A stretch of DNA of 10,307 bases from Flavisolibacter sp. (GTDB lineage Bacteria; Bacteroidota; Bacteroidia; Chitinophagales; Chitinophagaceae). Position 1 is the first letter of the stretch; every line of letters begins with the position of its first letter. The stretch spans positions 1 through 10,307 of the forward strand of contig JACDAZ010000153.1 of NCBI GenBank assembly GCA_013695175.1, in the 5' to 3' direction. Below the pieces are notes generated by a model, which was not told the origin of the DNA, made no database searches, and saw only the letters and a list, made by a program, of their open reading frames with translations. Of this stretch, positions 1-6,970 are shown one piece after another. The translations under genes and the position numbers were made by a program.

Positions 1-1252
1 TAAAATGTCGAATGGCTGCAGCAACCGGCCAGGCAGCAGCATCTCCTAACGGACAAATAGTATTTCCCTCTATTTTACTTTGTATATCCCAAAGCAAATC
101 TATATCACTCATATTTCCTTTTCCATATTCAAGGTTGTGCAATATCTTTTCCATCCAGCCAGTTCCTTCACGGCATGGCGAACACTGTCCACAACTTTCA
201 TGTCTGTAAAAACGGGCAAGGGTGTATGTATGTTTTACCACGCACTGATCTTCATCCAGTACAATAAAACCACCTGAACCCATCATAGAACCTGAAGGAA
301 AACCACCATCAGCAAGACTTTCATAAGTCATCATCCTTGTCTCGCCTTTGGTTGTTTTTAGTAAGAGATTAGCCGGTAAAATAGGAACTGATGATCCTCC
401 GGGTATACAAGCTTTTAATTTTTTTCCATTTGGTATGCCTCCGCAATATTCATCACTATAAATAAATTCTTCAACTGAAATATTCATTTCTATTTCATAA
501 ACACCTGGTTTATTAATATTGCCACAGGCCGATATTAATTTGGTTCCTGTTGATTTTCCTATTCCAATCTTAGCATATTCATCACCACCCATTTGTATAA
601 TAGGAACAACAGCAGCTAAGGTTTCAACATTATTAACCACGGTAGGAGCATCATATAAACCACGTATTGCAGGAAATGGAGGTTTAATCCTGGGATTGCC
701 TCTCTTACCTTCCAGTGATTCCAGCAAAGCGGTTTCCTCACCACATATATAAGCACCTGCACCACGATGAACATATATCTGGCAATTAAAACCCGTTCCT
801 AAAATATTTGTTCCTAAAAACCCTGCTTTGTTTGCTTCATCAATGGCTTGCTCCAAAATATCAATTATCCATACATACTCACCCCGGATATAGATATATG
901 TTCTCTCTGAACCCAATGCAAACGATGTAATGATCAATCCCTCAATTAACAAGTGGGGATGAAACTCCATGAGATAACGATCCTTAAATGTTCCCGGTTC
1001 ACTTTCATCTGCATTACAAACAAGATAACGTGGAACTCCTTCGGGTTTGGCCAGGAAACTCCATTTCATTCCCGTTGGAAAACCTGCACCACCACGTCCA
1101 CGCAGCCCGCTTTTTTTTACTTCCTCCACAATATCTGCTTCACTCATTTTTACTGCTTTTTCCAAAGCAGTATAACCACCATGTTTGCGGTAGGTATCAT
1201 AGTAGCGAATACCTTCAATTTGTACCTGTTCTATTAATAATTTTCTACCCAT
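1..1252 (-). CDS. nuoF: NADH-quinone oxidoreductase subunit F (NuoF), C-terminus cut by window edge
   Basis: This is the NADH-oxidising flavoprotein of complex I: it takes hydride from NADH onto FMN and passes electrons to the N3 [4Fe-4S] cluster, in the cytoplasmic arm. My translation of the minus strand gives 417 residues from ATG at 1252 with no stop before the edge. The family is usually about 430-460 residues, so only a short C-terminal piece is missing. Visible motifs are the glycine-rich GRGGAGFPTG (residues 52-61), ESEPGTFKDR (83-92), GAGAYICGEETALLESLEGK (164-183) for FMN/NADH binding, and the cluster cysteines C354, C357, C360 (CGQCSPC) and C400 (TICPLGD). The start agrees with the family N-terminus (MGRKLL) and lies 24 bases after the preceding gene. 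No key residue is missing in the part seen. The identification is very secure. Confidence 0.97.
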   Translation of the reverse strand, partial: MGRKLLIEQVQIEGIRYYDTYRKHGGYTALEKAVKMSEADIVEEVKKSGLRGRGGAGFPTGMKWSFLAKPEGVPRYLVCNADESEPGTFKDRYLMEFHPHLLIEGLIITSFALGSERTYIYIRGEYVWIIDILEQAIDEANKAGFLGTNILGTGFNCQIYVHRGAGAYICGEETALLESLEGKRGNPRIKPPFPAIRGLYDAPTVVNNVETLAAVVPIIQMGGDEYAKIGIGKSTGTKLISACGNINKPGVYEIEMNISVEEFIYSDEYCGGIPNGKKLKACIPGGSSVPILPANLLLKTTKGETRMMTYESLADGGFPSGSMMGSGGFIVLDEDQCVVKHTYTLARFYRHESCGQCSPCREGTGWMEKILHNLEYGKGNMSDIDLLWDIQSKIEGNTICPLGDAAAWPVAAAIRHF

Positions 1253-1276
1253 TTCAATCAAAATAAAATGAAGCTA

Positions 1277-1687
1277 TCAAAGCTTCGTACTTTGCCTGGC
1301 CACCAATTGCCAACCTCTCCCGGTTTTTAACCACACATTCAATACATGTAATTTTAAAGTTGCAGGTTTGCCGTCTAAAATGTAATTAATTTCATCTGTA
1401 CTACGCACAGTTCCCCAATCAGGACCTACAGCCCATATTACATTTTTATGTTCAATTTTTTTATAAGCCAATTTACCATTGTAAAGGTCTTTAATAATAT
1501 CACCTTTTGTTTCCACCCACCCATTTGAATGTCCATAACTGACATCGTTATGCAACAACTGTTTTAGTGTTACCGTATCCTTTTGTATAAGAGCTTTATC
1601 TAATTTTATTGCTGCATCCTTTAGAAAGGATGTTTGTGCAGAAACTGTTGTTGTAATAAATAACGCAAATACTATAAATATTTTCAT
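1277..1687 (-). CDS. Secreted SnoaL/DUF4440-like (NTF2-fold) protein inside the nuo operon
   Basis: This is a 136-residue protein with a clear Sec signal peptide: Lys near the N-terminus, a hydrophobic stretch at residues 3-14, and VSAQ around 15-18 as probable cleavage site. The mature part of about 118 residues resembles the SnoaL-like/DUF4440 group of the NTF2 fold. It starts with an amphipathic helix (LDKALIQKDTVTLKQLLHND), followed by alternating beta segments, and ends WQLVARQSTKL, a strand typical of these domains. Members are small cone-shaped domains, often dimeric, and most lack a proven activity; I cannot assign a substrate. The start ATG directly abuts the nuoE stop (TAG then ATG, no gap), and nuoF starts 24 bases downstream, so co-transcription with nuo is very likely. 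An exported protein between two cytoplasmic complex I subunits is odd. The gene is certain, the fold probable, the role unknown. Confidence 0.85.
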   Translation of the reverse strand: MKIFIVFALFITTTVSAQTSFLKDAAIKLDKALIQKDTVTLKQLLHNDVSYGHSNGWVETKGDIIKDLYNGKLAYKKIEHKNVIWAVGPDWGTVRSTDEINYILDGKPATLKLHVLNVWLKTGRGWQLVARQSTKL

Positions 1688-2185
1688 CTAATTATTTTGA
1701 ATGGCATTATTACGGCACTCCTCAATGATGCTGTCTACTTTTTCGGGCGTTAAATGTTCTTTATAAAATTTACCAAATTGCATCATAGGTGCATAACCAC
1801 AGGCTCCCAAACATTCTACTGTTTTTAAGGTAAATAAACCATCTGTTGTGGTTTCACCTACACCTATTCCTAATTTTTCTTTTATATATTCTATTATTTG
1901 ATCACTGCCATTTACCATGCAGGGACCTGTTTGACAAACTTCAAAAAGATACTTACCTACAGGTTTTAAATTGTACATGCTATAAAACGTTGCAACTTCA
2001 TACACCTCGATAGGCTTAAGCTGAAGTAATTCGGCTACATGGTCCATAGCCTCCACACTTAACCAACCATTATTATCTTCCTGTGCAAGATGCAATACAG
2101 GTAATATTGCACTTTTTTGCTTACCCTGTGGGTATCTTTCAATTATCTTTTGTACCTGTTTTAATCTATCTTCTGAAAATTTCAT
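1688..2185 (-). CDS. nuoE: NADH-quinone oxidoreductase subunit E (NuoE)
   Basis: This is the 24-kDa subunit of complex I, a thioredoxin-like [2Fe-2S] ferredoxin (cluster N1a) that pairs with NuoF in the NADH dehydrogenase module in the cytoplasm. It has 165 residues, the normal length for the bacterial family. The N-terminal helical part (residues 1-75) includes the family segment VYEVATFYSMYNLKPVGKY. The cluster ligands are C84 and C89 (CQTGPC) and C125 and C129 (CLGAC), with the usual spacing. ATG at 2185 is used; there is no good Shine-Dalgarno sequence, as is common in this phylum. nuoD ends 41 bases upstream. Its stop codon TAG immediately precedes the start of the DUF4440-like gene, which suggests translational coupling. 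Confidence 0.97.
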   Translation of the reverse strand: MKFSEDRLKQVQKIIERYPQGKQKSAILPVLHLAQEDNNGWLSVEAMDHVAELLQLKPIEVYEVATFYSMYNLKPVGKYLFEVCQTGPCMVNGSDQIIEYIKEKLGIGVGETTTDGLFTLKTVECLGACGYAPMMQFGKFYKEHLTPEKVDSIIEECRNNAIQNN

Positions 2186-2226
2186 TTATACAAAGTGTAT
2201 CTAAAAATCTATTTTGTCATAACTAT

Positions 2227-3456
2227 TTACGCATCCATTTCACCTGCTATCAGGTTCAAACTACTCAACACTACGATGGCATCGCTTAACATACTGCCTT
2301 TGATCAATTCTTCATATGCCTGGTAATAAATAAAACAAGGTCTTCTGAAATGTAATCTATAAGGTGCTCTGCCACCATCACTTATTAAATAAAAACCAAG
2401 TTCCCCATTACCTCCTTCTACGCAATTATAAAGTTCTCCAGGTGGTATATCAATCTCACCCATAATAATTTTAAAATGGTAGATCAGTGCTTCCATCTTT
2501 GTATAAACATCTTCTTTCTTTGGCAGGTAATATTCCGGAACATCAGCATGAAAAACAGTAGCCTCTTCACCTTTAATATCCTGAACCTTTTCATAAGCCT
2601 GCCTGATGATACTTATTGATTCCCACATCTCCTGGTTACGAACCAAAAATCTGTCATAGCTATCGCCTGTAGTTCCGGTAGGTATTTCAAAATCAAAATC
2701 CTGATAACTGCTATATGGAGTATGTACACGCACATCATAGTCTACACCTGCAGCTCTTAAATTTGGTCCTGTAAAACCATAATTTAAAGCCCTTTCTGCA
2801 CTTATTGGTCCTGTGCCTATTGTTCGTTCCATAAATATGCGGTTGCGAACAAATAGATTTTCAAATTCTTTCAAAACAGCAGGAAATTCTTTTAAAAATC
2901 GCTCCAGTTTTTGAAAGGCAATATCATTAAAATCTCTTTCAAAACCACCAATTCGTCCAATATTAGTCGTTAATCTTGATCCGCATACTTCTTCCCAAAT
3001 TTCATAGATAAGTTCACGGTATTGCATAACATATAAAAACCCTGTAAATGCTCCTGTATCTACACCAATAACCGAGTTACAGATTATATGATCCCCAATT
3101 CTTGCCAGTTCCATGATGATCACACGTAAATAATCAACACGCTTTGGCGTACTGATGCCCAGTAATTTTTCGCATGTAAGATGCCAACCCATATTATTAA
3201 TGGGAGCAGAACAATAATTTAACCTGTCAGTAAGAGTTGTAATTTGATATAATGGTCTTCTTTCTGCAATTTTTTCAAATGCACGATGTATATAACCTAC
3301 TGTTTGTTCTGTGGAAACAATTCGTTCTCCATCCACTTCAAGTATGTTTTCAAAAACTCCATGTGTGGCCGGGTGAATGGGCCCTAAATTTAACCTCGTT
3401 GTTTTTGTTTCTATCCTTCCTTCCGGAAGTTGTATATTTTTTTCTGTTGTAGACAT
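2227..3456 (-). CDS. nuoD: NADH-quinone oxidoreductase subunit D (NuoD, 49-kDa subunit)
   Basis: This is the 49-kDa subunit, descended from the large subunit of [NiFe] hydrogenases; with NuoB it forms the quinone-reduction site of complex I where the peripheral arm meets the membrane. It has 409 residues, a full-length stand-alone NuoD. The N-terminal LNLGPIHPATHGV (residues 22-34) carries H28 and H32, and TDRLNYCSAPINN (76-88) carries Y81. By homology to Thermus Nqo4 His38 and Tyr87, H32 and Y81 should bind the quinone head group. The C-terminus (GEMDA) matches the family end, which lacks the Ni-binding cysteines of hydrogenases. nuoC lies 27 bases upstream and is a separate gene, unlike the nuoCD fusion of enterobacteria. 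The start ATG at 3456 fits the alignment. Confidence 0.97.
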   Translation of the reverse strand: MSTTEKNIQLPEGRIETKTTRLNLGPIHPATHGVFENILEVDGERIVSTEQTVGYIHRAFEKIAERRPLYQITTLTDRLNYCSAPINNMGWHLTCEKLLGISTPKRVDYLRVIIMELARIGDHIICNSVIGVDTGAFTGFLYVMQYRELIYEIWEEVCGSRLTTNIGRIGGFERDFNDIAFQKLERFLKEFPAVLKEFENLFVRNRIFMERTIGTGPISAERALNYGFTGPNLRAAGVDYDVRVHTPYSSYQDFDFEIPTGTTGDSYDRFLVRNQEMWESISIIRQAYEKVQDIKGEEATVFHADVPEYYLPKKEDVYTKMEALIYHFKIIMGEIDIPPGELYNCVEGGNGELGFYLISDGGRAPYRLHFRRPCFIYYQAYEELIKGSMLSDAIVVLSSLNLIAGEMDA

Positions 3457-3483
3457 TAATTATTATCTATTCAGTAGGTTTAT

Positions 3484-4059
3484 TTATTCTTTTTCTGCTG
3501 ACGGTATAGTTCCCAGTTTTCTTTCTGTTGCTGTATCACCAAAGCCAAAGCTGCCACCTCTTCCAAACATTTCATCATCTTTATCTATACGCGACTGATC
3601 TTCCAGCGGGTATTCTTTACGCAAAGGAAAATAGTCCATTTCCTCAACATTCATTATTCGTTTTAAATTAGGATGACCTACAAAATTAACCCCGTAAAAA
3701 TCGAATGCTTCCCGTTCCTGCCAGTTAGAAGATGAAAATAAACCGGTAGCTGTGTTTATATCAGGTTGTTGAATGGCAGTAAAAACTTTGAACCTGATTC
3801 TGCAATTTTCAATTAAATTATGCAGATGATAAACTACTGCAATCTCACGTTCTGCATAAGCAGGATAATGAACAGCAGTAAGATCAGTAAGAAATTGAAA
3901 TCCTAATTCTTTGTCATTATATAAGAATTGGAGTACTTCCAGGTTCAATTCTTTTGGTGCCTCGAACGTAAGCATACCAAAAGGTTCTTCAAAATTTTTA
4001 ACCTGCTGACCAAACCGCTCCTGCAGTTTTTGTTTAATAAAATCATTGCTTAAAGCCAT
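3484..4059 (-). CDS. nuoC: NADH-quinone oxidoreductase subunit C (NuoC, 30-kDa subunit)
   Basis: This is the 30-kDa structural subunit of the complex I peripheral arm, which holds NuoD and the quinone module in place and binds no cofactor. It has 191 residues. The family signature is plain at residues 115-136 (EREAFDFYGVNFVGHP, then NLKRIM), followed by PLRKEYPLED (145-154). The C-terminal 35 residues or so are acidic and Gly-rich (DDEMFGRGGSFGFGD) and look flexible; tails of this kind vary between species. The ATG at 4059 sits 22 bases after the nuoB stop and 27 bases before nuoD, consistent with one transcript. Confidence 0.95.
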   Translation of the reverse strand: MALSNDFIKQKLQERFGQQVKNFEEPFGMLTFEAPKELNLEVLQFLYNDKELGFQFLTDLTAVHYPAYAEREIAVVYHLHNLIENCRIRFKVFTAIQQPDINTATGLFSSSNWQEREAFDFYGVNFVGHPNLKRIMNVEEMDYFPLRKEYPLEDQSRIDKDDEMFGRGGSFGFGDTATERKLGTIPSAEKE

Positions 4060-4081
4060 TAGTTCCCTGGATGGTTTTCTA

Positions 4082-4666
4082 TTATTGAATTCCGTAACTA
4101 TTAAGTAAATTTTTATAATGATCGCTGTTTCTGCGTCGTATGCTTTCTTTACCTATCAGGTCCTGTATTCTCATTACACCATCTATTATAGCTTCCGGTC
4201 TTGGCGGACAGCCAGGAACATACACATCAACAGGAACTACCTGGTCAATACCTTGTAATACACTATATGTATCGAAAATACCCCCACTTGATGCACATGC
4301 GCCTACAGCTATCACCCACCTTGGTTCTGCCATTTGTAAATAAACCTGTTTAACTACAGGTCCCATTTTTTTTGCTATAGTTCCCATCACCATCAGCAGG
4401 TCACATTGACGGGGTGAGAAACCAAGGCGTTCTGATCCAAAACGTGCGAGGTCATAATGAGAAGCCATAGTAGCCATAAATTCTATTCCGCAGCATGAAG
4501 TAGCAAAAGGTAGAGGCCAAATAGAATTTTTTCTTGCTAATCCTACTACATCACTCATCTTTGAAGCAAAAAAACCCTGACCCTGGTAACCGTCAGGCAT
4601 GTTTGCCAAACTAATGTCCCGCTCCAGGGGTTTTTGTGTAACATTATATGAAACTGGTCGAGCCAT
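4082..4666 (-). CDS. nuoB: NADH-quinone oxidoreductase subunit B (NuoB, PSST subunit)
   Basis: NuoB carries cluster N2, the terminal [4Fe-4S] centre that reduces quinone, and contacts NuoD and the membrane arm. It has 194 residues. The ligands are all present: the adjacent pair C58-C59 in ATSCCGIEF, C124 in VGACASSGG, and C153 in PGCPPRPE. The conserved helix ARFGSERLGFSPRQ (residues 74-87) and the MGTIAKKM segment (94-101) are also seen. An additional C88 follows SPRQ; it is not one of the four known ligands. The start is ATG at 4666, preceded by an A/T-rich stretch with no Shine-Dalgarno sequence. It lies 56 bases after nuoA, the widest gap inside the operon. Confidence 0.97.
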   Translation of the reverse strand: MARPVSYNVTQKPLERDISLANMPDGYQGQGFFASKMSDVVGLARKNSIWPLPFATSCCGIEFMATMASHYDLARFGSERLGFSPRQCDLLMVMGTIAKKMGPVVKQVYLQMAEPRWVIAVGACASSGGIFDTYSVLQGIDQVVPVDVYVPGCPPRPEAIIDGVMRIQDLIGKESIRRRNSDHYKNLLNSYGIQ

Positions 4667-4722
4667 AATTTTTATTTTTCTACTTTAACCTGCCAATAAA
4701 ACAAATCAAATCTGATTTAGTT

Positions 4723-5133
4723 TCATTCTTCCCATTGCAATGCTCCTTTTTTTACAATGTAGATAAACCCACATAAAAAGAAACTAACAAACATCAATAC
4801 TGCCCAAAAACCGCTCCAACCCAGGCTTTTAAAATTTACAGCATAAGGATAAAAAAATATGATCTCCACATCAAACAAAACAAAAAGAATAGCTACAAGA
4901 AAATATTTAATAGCCATTGGTTGCCTTGCTTCACCATGGGTTGCTATACCACTGGCATAACCTTCCAACTTATCTGTTGTTTTTCTTTTTGGACCTAAAA
5001 GATGAGTAACCACCATTAAAAAACCGATTAATCCAACTGCAAAAAGTACTTGTAAGCCAATTGGTAAATAACTGGCAGCATGTGTAGCATCTCTAACGGC
5101 TGATTCAGTATTGATTTGTAAGTAATGGAACAT
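4723..5133 (-). CDS. nuoA: NADH-quinone oxidoreductase subunit A (NuoA)
   Basis: NuoA (ND3 homologue) is a small membrane subunit at the junction of the peripheral and membrane arms. From ATG at 5133 it has 136 residues with three hydrophobic helices, about 23-46, 73-97 and 105-127. The second contains the family stretch LFDVEIIFFYPYAV with acidic residues D88 and E90. The open frame extends 14 codons further to a TTG at 5175, but that extension has no family resemblance, and the ATG is preceded by a possible GGA and promoter box, so I choose the ATG. The loop between helices 1 and 2, which usually reads E-C-G, here reads EGYASGIATHGEAR, with Ala60-Ser61 where Glu-Cys is common. It is the first gene of the nuo operon and follows a terminator. 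Confidence 0.93.
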   Translation of the reverse strand: MFHYLQINTESAVRDATHAASYLPIGLQVLFAVGLIGFLMVVTHLLGPKRKTTDKLEGYASGIATHGEARQPMAIKYFLVAILFVLFDVEIIFFYPYAVNFKSLGWSGFWAVLMFVSFFLCGFIYIVKKGALQWEE

Positions 5134-5152
5134 AGTTTTCCAAATAGGCAGA

Positions 5153-5160
5153 CAAAAATA
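5153..5160 (-). promoter_or_regulatory. Candidate -7 box for the nuo operon
   Basis: On the minus strand this reads TATTTTTG, an exact match to the Bacteroidetes -7 consensus TAnnTTTG, ending 19 bases before the nuoA ATG at 5133. A promoter is needed here because a terminator lies just upstream. However, no TTTG-type -33 box is found at the usual spacing; the nearest TTG is only 12 bases away. In AT-rich DNA such a match can be chance. Confidence 0.35.
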
Positions 5161-5207
5161 AGCCACACTCTCCAATCTTCCTGTATTATTTAAAGAGTAT
5201 AAAACAC

Positions 5208-5235
5208 AAAAAAGCCCTTTCGAATTGAAAGGGCT
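5208..5235 (-). terminator. Intrinsic terminator after the TPR-protein gene
   Basis: On the minus strand there is a perfect 8-bp stem, AGCCCTTT pairing with AAAGGGCT, around a 7-base loop (CAATTCG). It is followed by a run of T (positions 5213 down to 5208), then GTGTTTT. It begins 17 bases after the TAA of the TPR gene and 75 bases or more before the nuoA ATG. The stem has four G-C pairs (GCCC/GGGC) and a good T tract, the classical form of a Rho-independent terminator in the minus direction. On the plus strand the A-rich flank gives no T tract of equal quality, so it should act mainly for the minus strand. Confidence 0.85.
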
Positions 5236-5251
5236 ATTATAATAATTGCGA

Positions 5252-6904
5252 TTATTTCTTTTTAGGTGCCGATGCCGTTGGCTTCTTAGCTCCGGCAGGC
5301 CGTTGAGGAGCTTTTAACTTATCCAGATTGCTTTTAAATGCTTCATTATTTGGATCAAATTCAAGAGCTTTTGAAAGATAATGAATACCTTTTTCTCTGT
5401 CTCCTTTTACATTTACATAATAACTGGCAAGGTTAGCTGCTGCTTCCACACCATATGCTTTATTCTTTTCTTTATCTTTTTCAGACACTTCCAAAAGTTT
5501 TTCAAACATAGGTATAGCCAATCCCTGTTCCATAGTTGAATCTATTCTTCCTAAAGAACGTGCACTCCATAAATAACCAAAGGTACTATCAGGGAAATGC
5601 TGTGAATAAGCTTTAAATGCACTGTCCGCTCTTGTAAAAGCACCAGCCTGATAGTATGGAAGACCAACCTGGAAAAGCATAGCAGGATTAGGATCAGGAC
5701 TTATTTTATAAAAAGCAAGGGTTAAATCACCTTCAGGTATTTTTTTATTATTATCCTTTGCCCACTGAATAGCTTCCAATAAGATAAGTTGCTTATTACG
5801 CAATGATGTATCCTCATTAGCTGCATCAAGATAAATATTTACTACTTCTTCAGGACTTTCTTTAGAATAAATGGCTGCTTTCAAAGTATAATCTTTAGCA
5901 ACAAATTCTTCCTTATCAGCTTTTTCAAAAAGTTGATCAACATAGTTTTTTGCTAATGATGTATCACCTTTTTCCATATATGAATAAGAAAGCAACCTGA
6001 AAACAGAAGGATTAATCTTTTGGTTACCTGATTGCTGAATTATTTTTTGACTTACATTAATAGCTTCATTATAATTTTTCTGCTGGTATAATGCCTGCGC
6101 CCGGAAGTAATCATTCTGCACACTTTGATCAGTATTCGCTATATATTTTTTCGCCCATTCGTCAGCAGCATTATAATCATTTTTATGGAATAGATTATAG
6201 ACGTAATGTCTTAAATAAGCAGGTGCAAATTTTGGATCTGCAGCTATTGCTCTGTTTAAATGTTCTATTACTACATCCCAGTTACGCTGAGTCTCATATA
6301 CACGTGCCATACGGTAATTTGCTAAAGCTGGTAAATTAGCATTTGCCCTCATATATGAAGTAATAGCCTGTCCACCTTCTTTTGCTTTACGGTATGCATT
6401 ACCAAGGTTTATATGGATATCAGAGTTATTAGGTGCTAACTGAGCTGCCTGGTTTAATTTAGCAATAGCATAAGCTATATCACCAGTACTAGATTCAACG
6501 TTAGCACGTCCTATGGCATTTAAGATATTCGGATCTTCACCTTTTTTACCACGGCTTAAACTAATAGCAGTTTCAAAACGCTGACGTGCCTCAGATTTTT
6601 TTTCTTCAATCAATTCTACGTGACCCATACCTACCAGAATTAATGGAGCATTGCCATTGGCAGCCAAAGCTCTTTCATATACTGCACGTGCCCCGGGTAC
6701 ATCCTGATTAATAAGATGTGTTTGGCCTAACCAATACACAGCTTCAAGATTGTTTGGATTCGCGGCTATTAATTTGTCAAAAATGTTTTGTGCACTGGTT
6801 GTTCGTTCAGCATATAAATGACTTACACCTTCCTGAATTGATTGTGCAAATGCAGATATGGTTAGCATAACTGCAAAAAAGAATAATGTTACTGTTTTCT
6901 TCAT
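5252..6904 (-). CDS. Secreted tetratricopeptide-repeat protein
   Basis: From ATG at 6904 this is a 550-residue protein. The signal peptide is MKKTVTLFFFAVMLTISAFA with probable cleavage before Q21, so it acts in the periplasm or at the outer membrane. The rest is almost entirely helical TPR/Sel1-like repeats. Typical pairs appear at about residues 50-105 (NPNNLEAVYWLGQTH, ARAVYERAL), 140-175 (LAPNNSDIHINLGNAYR), 180-225, and near the C-terminus at about 485-530 (ANLASYYVNV, LSKALEFDPNN). The last 19 residues or so are a basic, Pro/Ala/Lys-rich tail ending PKKK. TPRs bind partner proteins; no enzyme domain is visible, so the partner is unknown. The frame extends upstream to a TTG at 6937, but the ATG sits directly before the signal peptide and is the better start. 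It lies 66 bases after the PstS-like gene and is closed by the terminator at 5208-5235. Confidence 0.92.
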   Translation of the reverse strand: MKKTVTLFFFAVMLTISAFAQSIQEGVSHLYAERTTSAQNIFDKLIAANPNNLEAVYWLGQTHLINQDVPGARAVYERALAANGNAPLILVGMGHVELIEEKKSEARQRFETAISLSRGKKGEDPNILNAIGRANVESSTGDIAYAIAKLNQAAQLAPNNSDIHINLGNAYRKAKEGGQAITSYMRANANLPALANYRMARVYETQRNWDVVIEHLNRAIAADPKFAPAYLRHYVYNLFHKNDYNAADEWAKKYIANTDQSVQNDYFRAQALYQQKNYNEAINVSQKIIQQSGNQKINPSVFRLLSYSYMEKGDTSLAKNYVDQLFEKADKEEFVAKDYTLKAAIYSKESPEEVVNIYLDAANEDTSLRNKQLILLEAIQWAKDNNKKIPEGDLTLAFYKISPDPNPAMLFQVGLPYYQAGAFTRADSAFKAYSQHFPDSTFGYLWSARSLGRIDSTMEQGLAIPMFEKLLEVSEKDKEKNKAYGVEAAANLASYYVNVKGDREKGIHYLSKALEFDPNNEAFKSNLDKLKAPQRPAGAKKPTASAPKKK

Positions 6905-6970
6905 GAACTGCTTTTTTAGGTTTCCTGATAGATTCAAAAACTATACTTTAGTTTACTTATTACTTGTTAA

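Noticed and set aside
519..1266. Open frames on the plus strand (for example 519-752, 953-1237, 988-1266)
   Set aside because: They are antisense to the well-supported nuoF reading frame, overlap each other, and their translations show no domain-like composition.
5134..5175. N-terminal extension of NuoA from TTG at 5175
   Set aside because: It requires a rare start, adds sequence unlike the family, and runs through the best candidate promoter box.
6905..6937. Extension of the TPR protein from TTG at 6937
   Set aside because: The ATG at 6904 begins exactly at a standard signal peptide; the extension would bury it behind 11 polar residues.
6938..6954. Inverted repeat AAACTA-5-TAGTTT between the PstS-like and TPR genes, as terminator or operator
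   Set aside because: The stem has one G-C pair per arm and would be unstable; in AT-rich DNA this can arise by chance.
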